Assembly (NCBI GenBank): GCA_035610835.1
Contig: CM069442.1
Location: 64,147,431-64,211,430 of the forward strand
Length of the DNA: 64,000 bases
Direction of reading: 5' to 3'
From: Ophiura sarsii
Taxonomy: Eukaryota > Echinodermata > Ophiuroidea > Amphilepidida > Ophiuridae
Below are positions 55,904 through 64,000 of this stretch, one piece after another. Numbering within the stretch: the first letter of the stretch is position 1; each line of letters starts with the position of its first letter. Under the pieces are notes generated by a model. That model saw nothing but the letters and a program-made list of their open reading frames with translations. It did no database searches and was not told the DNA's origin. The position numbers and the translations under genes were made by a program.

Positions 55904-56189
55904 CAGGGCTGGAAAAAATGCAAAGTTTCCTAGCAAGGGAAAATCGACAAAGTTAGATTTCCCGCTGCTTTAGCGACGGAGGGGTGTCTGAGGGTGGCTA
56001 CCCCCTCTGAAGCTTGAGTTTCTTGGAAAATTAAGGTCCAATTGATGCTATTTGGTGCATAATTTTATGCAATATCGGCTGTATTACTCTATATTCTTTC
56101 TTTTTTTGGGGGGGGGGGGGGGGCAGGATTTCCCGCGAGATGGCAACATTTCAAGGAGCTTGCCGTTTTGCCCTCTTTTTCCAGCCCTG
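55904..56189. mobile_element. 286-bp hAT-type element (CAGGGCTGGAAAAA)
   Basis: CAGGGCTGGAAAAAATGC and its inverse TTTTTCCAGCCCTG are flanked by a perfect 8-bp duplication CCATCATT (55896-55903, 56190-56197). The interior includes TTTCCCGC segments on both sides and a G run near 56107. Confidence 0.88.
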
Positions 56190-56197
56190 CCATCATT

Positions 56198-58162
56198 GCG
56201 CATCTGCCATCTGGTATTATGTAATGTGGATCAATCATACCACAAACGGAAGCTCTCTACATTGTCAACATTTTGTCTTTCATATTATAATTACATTATA
56301 GCTATAATAGTCATTGGCATTATACCATGTGTGCTTTCAAAATAGATTTATATCAGTACTTACAATTTATATAGTATTTAGATTATTCCATTACTTAACA
56401 GTGTCTTTGATGTGTATGTGGTGCTGTATACATTAGGAACAATTTAATCATGCTTACTTCTATAAACTTGCCTATATTAGGCTAAATAATTTAAAAAAAG
56501 TTAGTTTCAGAAAGACCACCCGCGTAGCATTACACCTTCAAGCCCTTATAGAAATATCCCTTTTTTCCAAAACCAATTTTGCCCAGGGCATGGTGCATCC
56601 TGTGTATTTTCTAGTCCGGCTCGCTGGCCAAGCACTGCTCAAGGACCTTGCGCGCCATGTGGAATCCTAGTTTTGTCCATGGTAGGAAGAACTTTGTACT
56701 AGTGGGGACTTATAGAAACGTATTTATTACAGTTTTTGCTGATTTTTGTGTGTGTTAATGTTCATAAATGAATAATGTTCATATTGTTTGCTGGTCGAAC
56801 GAGTTAAATCCATGGGATATTAACGAAATTAGCTAAAAGTATTCTGACAGAAAATGTTTAAAGTTTACTAATATACAGCTTTATTTAGATTCAATTAAAT
56901 TAGATAATTTTCTGGGTGGGAAGAAGCCCAAAGTCTTACTTTTGAAAGTTGTTGTGTTGAGAAATTCACACTTTAACTTTAATTTGTCATTGAAATTAGT
57001 ACTATTTAAAATTTATTCAAATCAAAAGTTTAAAATTCGTAAAAAAAGTCACAAAATATTATCCCTGGATCAGATTTTAGTTTTAAAACTAGCCCAAAGT
57101 GGCTGAAAGTGATTGTAGACAGACTGCCTCAGGGTCGCCCCAGCATGCGGTCCATGTGTTGAATTAAACAATTCTTGGGTGGACTTTTTTAGCCCAACAC
57201 GCGGGACTTTTCAAAGTTCTTGCATTAAGAAATTCAACTTTTGAACTTGAATTTGTTTAAAAACCAGTGTGATTTCAGATTTTGTCAAATATAAAGTGCA
57301 AATTTCAAAAGAATTTTAGTTTAACATGTAGCCCAATGGGCTCAAGTTATACAGGTCGATGGAACACAATGTGAACAGATTTTGGGCAACATCCAGACCA
57401 GTCCTGGCAGTTGCTGACCACCTGTGATTTTTATTACCGCTGATATAGACTAAAAGGCCTGTAAATTGGGGATAGATCTATAAGGATTTGTAGGCGTAAT
57501 GGCTTTTAAAATTCGCATTTTACTGCATAACTTTTTTTAATATTTTTGTCTTGAACCTTTGAAAATGATGGTGTGAGCCAAGTTGTGACTGTATGGAATC
57601 GTTTTTTTCCTTCAGTATTTAAACTCTTAAAAAGTCTAAAAAACTACTGACTCCAGTGACTTATTGGACTATACTACTTCAAATTTTAATTTCACAATGT
57701 GAAGTACCATCAGCTTCATTTTCTTGCTTCACAGAGTCAGTCTCATGTAAAAAAAAAGAAGATACCGATTGTTTCATAAAAAGTGCAATATTATTTTGTG
57801 TGCAAATATATGTTTTTATAATGTACTGTTTTAATATATGAAGGACCCCAATGGAAATAAGCCCTTTTTAGAGCTGTCTTGGGCTATCCTTGGCATTATA
57901 TGATTTCTTTTATTAATATGTTGTGTCAATTGTTGTAATTTTTTAAGATTTGTATATTTGATCTGATGTATTGTATCTCTGTGTCTTGATATGCCAAATA
58001 AAACTAAACTAAGCTAAACCGCATTTTGCATAGCACTTTTTTATATTTATTTTTTTAAATCGCATTTCGCATACTCTGTTTTTCAGGTTTCTTTTGAGAC
58101 AAACTTGTTGTTTTTTTGCCTTACTCTGTTGTATGTTATCTGATGTTGATGTCTCCGTATGT
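56198..58162. other. Unassigned sequence with a possible LINE or transcript 3' end
   Basis: Mostly AT-rich with no supportable gene. Near 57955-58020, TGTATTGTATCTCTGTG then GCCAAATAAAACTAAACTAA resembles a LINE 3' end with an (ACTAA)n tail or a polyadenylation region. Confidence 0.35.
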
Positions 58163-58509
58163 AGTATAGATGGTGTGACCGGTGACGTCATGTATTTACA
58201 AATAGGACACCCTCTGTTGATTCCCTCCAGGCAGAATATACAGTAAAGTGAATGAAGACAACATGAAATTTCTTTCTAATGAATTGTATAACTCATTTTT
58301 TAAATTTTTTTTGTGTGAAATGCGATAGCTTATAGCATTCCAAAGCAAGTTTAAAGACAGTTTTGATAACAATTTGCTGTGACACCACAATCTAGTTAGA
58401 AAACCTGATCTGGCCTATGTAAACTATAGGAACTCTTGCCCGGTGTGTTTTGTCTCAAATCAACAGAGGGCGTCCTAAATGTAAACAACGGTCACCTCAT
58501 CTATAGTGC
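58163..58509. mobile_element. 347-bp inverted-repeat element, ATAGATGGxGTGAC family
   Basis: AGTATAGATGGTGTGACC at the left and GGTCACCTCATCTATAGT at the right pair. Arms continue through TTTACAxATAGGACxCCCTCTGTTGAT. It shares GTGACGTCATG with the copy at 384-594. Confidence 0.65.
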
Positions 58510-58524
58510 TGCTTTTTCAGATTA

Positions 58525-58690
58525 ATAAGTACAAAGGTTTAAATGAGTATGCCATTGGATTGACTTTATTGGTTGAGTTTTCGTCAGAAATGGCTGTTGA
58601 TGAAGTAGAATGCATTTCTGACCAAATCTAGCTAAACCAATAAAGTCATAATCCAACGGCTTACTCGTTTATACCTTTGTACTTGTTATA
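58525..58690. repeat. 166-bp imperfect hairpin
   Basis: AAGTACAAAGGTTTAAATGAG pairs with CTCGTTTATACCTTTGTACTT, and TTGGATTGACTTTATTGGTT with its partner. The loop contains GTTGATGAAGTAG. No target duplication found. Confidence 0.65.
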
Positions 58691-58700
58691 GTAACGTACT

Positions 58701-59217
58701 TATCAATTGCATCCCTGGCCCCAGGGGACCTGGGGATAGCGGGGATTAGGGCCGGGACGTACAAATTGCCTATGTGACATCCCGGGTACAGTCATGTACA
58801 ATCCCCGCAGGGCTGCATGGGCACCATTTTGTGTACGTCCCCGCTACAGTCCTGGCCCCCTGTGGCTGGGACAAAGTGTTCGTCGCCGTACGGTCCCAGC
58901 CCCCCTTAGCCAGGACAAAGTGTATACACCCGGTTACTGTTCCTGTGTATATACATTTTGTGTACCTACGCGTACGTCCCCGCTATGTATGTGTACACCC
59001 CGGCTACGGCCCGGGGTGTACATACCCTTGTGTACGCCCCCACTACACTGCCCGGCCATTCCCAGGCTTATTTTTCAGTGATGTACGCCCCGCTACACGC
59101 CCTGGCTACCGGGGGCACGTTTTGTATTTCCCTGGTACATTCCCCCGCATAGCCGGGCACTTTTTTGTACGATTGCGTCGGTCCCGCCTTGCCCCGTGGC
59201 CAAGGATGCAATTGATA
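58701..59217. mobile_element. 517-bp GC-rich inverted-repeat element (TATCAATTGCATCC)
   Basis: TATCAATTGCATCCCTGGCC at the left is inverted at the right (GGATGCAATTGATA). The interior is strikingly GC-rich for this window, with about a dozen spaced variants of GTACGTCCCCGCTAC and GGCTACGGCCCGG. Overlapping open frames of 64-150 codons come from this repeat and show no domain. Confidence 0.7.
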
Positions 59218-59950
59218 CATGCATAAAGCCATTATTATTATTAGCTTTTCAGGTTCTTGAAAACCAGGTTGGAAGCTAATCTTTATTCAGTCCCAGATGT
59301 TCAATAATTATGATTTAAAAAAGCACTCTCCTTTATAGTGCGTGGAAAATCGGCTTTTCGGGCCGCTTCACACCTGTGATCCCCGCTGTGATCAAGACTT
59401 CGCCCAATAATTCACAATTTTTACATTTTAGAATACAATAATGTGAAGTTTTAACTTTTTAATCAATCAAAATCTAAGACCTATGGCGAAAATCCGGCCA
59501 AAATATTCACTTTTAAAGCTGCAATCCAAGATTTTATAAGGACTCTATAGCACCGGCTGCACGCTGGCCCGCGAGAGCTTATGGAGGTGTGATACCCTTT
59601 GAAGAGGACTGAAATTTGAAAATCATTAGTTATTTCATATCATCATATTCCCAAGGGCATGCTACATATCCTGAAAGAATCAGTGCAAATGATTCATGAC
59701 TTTTCTAGTTAGAGTAATTTTCTAGAGGCTATATGCAAATAAGTCGGGTGCTCAAAACCTTGATTCTCGCGTTTTGGCCTGTATGCGTGCGCCATACGTT
59801 GGTTTCTCGACGAAATTAGTAAAGTGTAACTCAACCACCCCTCCCCCCTTGGTCTTTCAATTCCACTCCCCCCACCCCCGGTCCCGATTATTCCGTGGCA
59901 GGTAAAGGATCATGTATTGCCTATTCAAGACATTGTGTAAAGAAGATGAC

Positions 59951-60389
59951 CAGTGGTGGAAATAAGACCCGCCTGTCCGCCCGCCCATAGCGGGTAACTT
60001 TCGTGTCGGCGGGTGAAGATGCAAAGGTACTTGTCCGACTGGCGGGTAACATTTTTGAAGCTCAAAGTGTAAGTAACAGTAAGTTCAGGGTAATTTCATC
60101 ATCAGATGACTCATGATGATAGAGCCGGGAGATCAGGTTGAGATTAAAGAGAGTATTGGATTGATGAACATGATGAGCTATTACGGGCTAGGGTTACAGT
60201 GGAACATCGTACAATAAAGACAAAAACATGTAATTGTATCATCATTTAAAAGTAGTCTTGCTCTTAATTGTTTGCTGCAAAATATTATGAAAAAACCTTG
60301 GGCTGGTGGAATTTTTGTCGGGCAGGTAAATTCTGTGAGTTATACCTGCCCGACTGGCTAGTTGAAAAAAATCTGAAGTTCCACCACTG
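59951..60389. mobile_element. 439-bp hAT-type element (CAGTGGTGGAA)
   Basis: CAGTGGTGGAA and its inverse TTCCACCACTG are flanked by a perfect 8-bp duplication AAGATGAC (59943-59950, 60390-60397). The interior has CCCGCC/GGCGGGT repeats near the left and CTGCCCGACTGGCTA near the right. No transposase. Confidence 0.88.
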
Positions 60390-60439
60390 AAGATGACGGT
60401 CACCAGTCCATTGAAATCGCTCAAAAGGGTACACACCAC

Positions 60440-60653
60440 CAGTGGCGTAGCCAAGGGGGGGGCAGCTGCCCCCCCTGTGGGGTTCTCTGCCCCCCCTGTT
60501 GCCCCCCCTGTGGGAAATGTCAGTTGAAATAATTTGGGACTAACCTATTCACAACACAAGGAAATTCAATCCTCAATTTGGTTGTTGCCCCCCCACCAAA
60601 ACTCCCGGCCCCCCCTTTGCCCCCCCACTGAGAAAAACCTGGCTACGCCACTG
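60440..60653. mobile_element. 214-bp hAT-type element (CAGTGGCGTAGCC)
   Basis: CAGTGGCGTAGCCAAGG and its inverse GGCTACGCCACTG are flanked by a perfect 8-bp duplication CACACCAC (60432-60439, 60654-60661). The interior is mainly CCCCCCTGT repeats. It lies only 50 bp from the previous hAT-type element. Confidence 0.88.
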
Positions 60654-61039
60654 CACACCACCATAGCATAGCTCCCATTGAAACGTGCCATAAATCGGGG
60701 GTTCAATCGCTTCCCCTGGCTCCCCTTCCCTACTTGGGATATTCATTATTTTTGTAGAATCTTCCTCTGTGTTCTCTTCAACATATGTTTATTTCATATA
60801 CGATCGACAGTCCCAGTTTTTCAATAACTATGATTTCAAAAAGCACTCACCTTATAGTGCATAAAAATCGGCTTTTCGGGCCGCTTCACACGTGTGATCA
60901 AGACTTCGCCCAAGAATATTTCGCGACTTTTTACATTATTTTCAGAATACAATCGTGAAGTTTTCAACTTTTTAATCAATCAAAATCGAAAACCTATGGC
61001 GAAAATATATTCACATTTAAAGCTGCGATCCAAGATTTG

Positions 61040-62754
61040 GACTTTAGTCCACCCTGGCCCGCAGAAGCGTGTGTACCCTTATACCAAAATACACTTTAAA
61101 GCAATACGAAATTTGATAAATACAATAAAACAAAACAAATATGGTGTGTTAAAAGTAACAAAAGACAATAAAACAAGACAAGACACTAGAAAATACATAC
61201 ATGTGAGAAAGAGATATTTGCAACTTATAATTATGCAAACATCATGAAAATATGCAACCATATCATTAAATAAATCCTTTTCACTTGTTTTCAAATTGCT
61301 TATAGTGTTATAGTTGTTATAGCTTCTGTAATCTTTGAGTTTAGAGTCAATAATACTTTTTAATCTTTAAATATCAGGTTTGCTCTTTAGACACCGATTT
61401 TGAAACAAATACAACTTAGTACAATAACACATAATTTATCACTAGCCTATCTAGAGTGGTTTTACCATAGATTCATTATTCTGTGGGATGTACCCATCCT
61501 TAAAATCAACTTTTATGCTAGTTTTCAGTGTATCATTTATCCATTATCCAACATTTTTATAATTGGGCATAGCCAAAACATGTGTTTAATTCTGGCACTA
61601 GAGTCTGAATCATCAATATTTTTTAAAGAATTATATTACTTTAGTAAGGACAGGGAAAATGCTCAAAAGCACCTTTTGCCCAAAAAAAGCACTTTTTCAA
61701 CACAAAGCATTTTTTTTCTCAAAATTGTCTAAATATTTAACAAATAATGTCAATCTACATAAAAATCAACAAGTTACGTAACTTGTGGAAGTGTTTATTC
61801 TACACTTAGTTTAGTTTGAATGTAGTTTTGAATGAAAAATGATGGTTTTGACAACGAAAAAAGAAATACATCAACATGGAATATAATCGCTTTTGGATTT
61901 ATTTTTAATGCATATGGCATAATTTTGGTGAATAAAAGCACCTTTTACCTAAAAAAAGCACCTTTTCCAAAATCAAGCGGCACTGTCCCTATATTACTTC
62001 TTGGATTTTTTCTTCTATAATTGTTACTTTGAAAGGAAGAGACCAAATATATATTTTCCCCAATTGATTTTATTTGGGAGTTCCAGTAATTGTTAGTTGT
62101 TTCAGATTAAAAATATTGCGTATTCCACGAGTTGTGAAACTTACCGATATTCAGTTTACCTTTGGCCTTATCAATATCATGTTTAGATACTTTGTATAAT
62201 GTATGGCACATGTATTGTGATGAAATACTGCTAATAGAGAGACGCAATGATGATGTAATTAAATAGGCACTAAATAATTTCCAAAAAATTAATATTATAA
62301 TATCAATTAAATCAGTCATATGTAGATTTGGATATTTTATTGAAAATGTGAGAATTTGTTTGAAAGGTTTTGCATTTTTTTTTAATTTTCGAAAAATGTT
62401 AAAAAATAATAATTTTTTTTCTCCAATTTTTGTTGTTGGAAAAACGAACCGTCCGCGGTATAAAATCAACACAATTTTTTAAAATTTATTGGGTTGCATA
62501 TTTTTAAAGGGCATGCTGTACAGCTGCGTGTTTTACACCTGTTTAGATTTTATTGGCAGGAAGTGCTTTTAAACATGCTAAAAAACATACAAAACACAGA
62601 AATTACGAGTTTGTACCATATTTATTTGATTCTTTACTGTACACAATCAGAATATAGAACAAGTTAGCTGTATGTATGTATAATAGTATCACAACATTAT
62701 ATCCATATCAGTATACACTATTTACATTACCTGCTGGTGTATCAAAAATAATGC
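61040..62754. other. Unassigned AT-rich sequence
   Basis: No gene recognised. AAAAAAAGCAC-CTTTT segments recur near 61685 and 61950. Frames of 62-121 codons here are AT-rich with no domain or splice support. Confidence 0.5.
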
Positions 62755-62916
62755 GTCTTCAGTTTGGTCAAGTAGAGGAATTAATTGCCCCCTTTAGCTC
62801 ATGACTGGACTTGAACCAGTGACCTTCTGAATATACTAATCAGACACTCTACCATTGAGTTACAAAAGCCTTTGTTTTAGACATTGAAATTCCCGATGGT
62901 TGACCAAACTGAAGAC
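62755..62916. repeat. 16-bp inverted repeat framing the tRNA-like sequence
   Basis: GTCTTCAGTTTGGTCA at 62755-62770 is exactly inverted at 62901-62916 (TGACCAAACTGAAGAC). The enclosed 130 bp are mostly the tRNA-like sequence. This may be a SINE-bearing fold-back element. Confidence 0.7.
62796..62869 (-). tRNA. tRNA-like sequence (probable pseudo-tRNA)
   Basis: On the minus strand: acceptor stem GCTTTTG with CATGAGC (one mismatch, one GU), D arm ACTC/GAGT, anticodon arm TCTGA...TCAGA with a nine-base loop, and T arm ACTGG-TTCAAGT-CCAGT fully paired. The A box TAACTCAATGG and B box GGTTCAAGTCC are present. The oversized anticodon loop makes the identity uncertain, so no amino acid is assigned. 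It sits inside a 16-bp inverted repeat. Confidence 0.5.
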
Positions 62917-63310
62917 TGGTGAACAACTACATCACAGAATTAGCTTCAAAATAATAGTCTTGATTTGATCAATTTGGATGTAATACTATAGAACTTTGCT
63001 GGAATACAGAGGTCATTTGATTAAGGTACTGCATGTATACAATTACACCAATGAATTTCTAGTACAGGGATACATATGTGCGTCAAGTCGTTTGAAGCTC
63101 TATGTGTTTCCGATCAAGATGTAGACCGTGTAGTATTTAGCCCTGTCATGACAACTGACACCAAGTCATCAATAAATATTCACTCTTGTTAACTGAACGA
63201 TTGCATCTATCAGAACATTATCCATGTGCGTGTGGGATCGAGTTTAATTCTACAAAACACTTGGTGGAGAAGTTATGTTCAATTATCACAAACATAGTTA
63301 CATCAATTGG

Positions 63311-63462
63311 CAGTGTGCAATATACTATTTTATTTGTGTAGCAATTCCAAATATTGCGAAGCTTTTTATCACATCTGTATGCGATACAATTGGGAAATTG
63401 AATAGCAATTCTTCAAAATTGTGTAGCATTTCGCTATGCGATACCGGATATATTGCACACGG
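63311..63462. mobile_element. 152-bp element, reverse-orientation copy of 40105-40258
   Basis: CAGTGTGCAATATAC at the left. ATCACATCTGTATGCGATACA, TAGCATTTCGCTATGCGATAC and CCGGATATATTGCACAC match the inverse of the element in arrestin intron 2. Its flanks show no 8-bp duplication and the right end is decayed. The overlapping open frame is not a gene. Confidence 0.78.
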
Positions 63463-64000
63463 TGAATGTATGTGATAATTTAATATGTTGAATTTGTTAG
63501 AAGTATTTACACTTTCACCTTGTCATCTCTTTTTTGATGTTAGTTTTGTGTCACAACAAGGGCCATGTTGTTGTCGCAACCGGAGACTACTTATGCCCGT
63601 ACTAACCACTGCGCTTTTCAAACATACAGGTGCTATGAAACACACATAGTTTCAGTTCTTAACAACATTTCAATAGAGATTATCACCCCGCACTAGAAAA
63701 TCTTTGAATACACAGACTTTTACTTTTCAAGTTTTATAATCAATTTCAATAACACATCTTTTGTCATTAAAGATACAGTTTTGTGAAAAACTTTGAGATT
63801 TCTCCAAAGATTAGTACTATATTAAACTACTTTTATCATCAGACAATTTTAAGCCTCACTTTTTGTTTGACTTCTATGATCAAATCATGATTTGAACCCT
63901 ACATACTACTTTGCCTGTACTTTGCACAAAATGAATGGTCAACAGTGACAAAAAACAACAATACAAAGATCCCGTGTTTTTGATTAGCGGTCATTCAACA
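63463..64000. other. Unassigned sequence at the right edge
   Basis: No gene or repeat recognised. Confidence 0.4.

Larger units (their letters stand above)
59290..61037. repeat. Dispersed direct repeat pair
   Basis: Segments at about 59290-59540 and 60811-61037 share AAAAAGCACTC, TCGGCTTTTCGGGCCGCTTC, GATCAAGACTTCGCCCAA, AACTTTTTAATCAATCAAAA and CCTATGGCGAAAAT. They are copies of one repeat with two hAT-type insertions lying between them. Confidence 0.75.

Noticed and set aside
58774..59226. 150-codon open frame in the GC-rich element
   Set aside because: Several frames are open at once because stop codons are rare in this GC-rich repeat. The sequence is bounded by a transposon-like inverted repeat and has no domain.

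Overview
The window reads as non-coding-rich DNA from an animal nuclear genome. It has long introns with GT-AG borders, one multi-exon metazoan-type gene, many DNA-transposon derivatives, a CR1/L2-like LINE, Penelope-like retroelements and very many long poly(dG)/poly(dC) runs. This mix suggests a marine invertebrate, plausibly a deuterostome such as an echinoderm or hemichordate, but the species cannot be fixed from the sequence. Nothing bacterial, viral or CRISPR-like is visible.

The one gene reconstructed completely is an alpha-arrestin (ARRDC-type) on the + strand, 32771-53055. It has seven coding exons: 32771-32894, 38102-38236, 45902-46140, 46825-47004, 48732-48932, 52029-52161 and 52841-53055. 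Phases match at every junction and the product is 408 residues, with an arrestin N domain, an arrestin C domain and a proline-rich PPxY tail. Its introns are inflated by transposons: a 5.3 kb hAT-like element in intron 2, a Penelope-like element in intron 5, and nested hAT elements plus C-rich minisatellites in intron 1. A single lysine-rich exon of an unidentified gene lies at the left edge (163-260).

Layout. 1-1110: edge exon and transposon fragments. 1111-13361: a 7.3 kb unit followed by an apparently identical copy that lacks 2,384 bp. 13325-27100: a decayed tandem array of units of roughly 0.9-1.6 kb, each with two poly-C tracts. The array has been entered by two TA-flanked inverted-repeat elements, a CR1/L2-like LINE, an LTR-like element, a 69-bp palindrome, a 263-bp palindrome and a Penelope fragment. 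27100-32600: fold-back elements, a three-copy repeat and a 100-N gap that looks artefactual. 32600-53060: the arrestin gene. 53060-64000: more short transposons, a LINE fragment, a GC-rich inverted-repeat element and a tRNA-like sequence, with no gene recognised.

Many insertions can be dated relative to one another because empty-site paralogs or exact target-site duplications (TSDs) are present in the window. These include 8-bp hAT-type, TTAA, TA and TTA duplications. No clearly new enzymatic system was found. The best leads are the Penelope element with inverted terminal repeats and hammerhead-ribozyme-like cores, the large hAT element with a recurrent TCCTTCCGTTA motif, a 69-bp near-complete palindrome with a TTA duplication, a tRNA-like sequence framed by a 16-bp inverted repeat, and two probable assembly artefacts.
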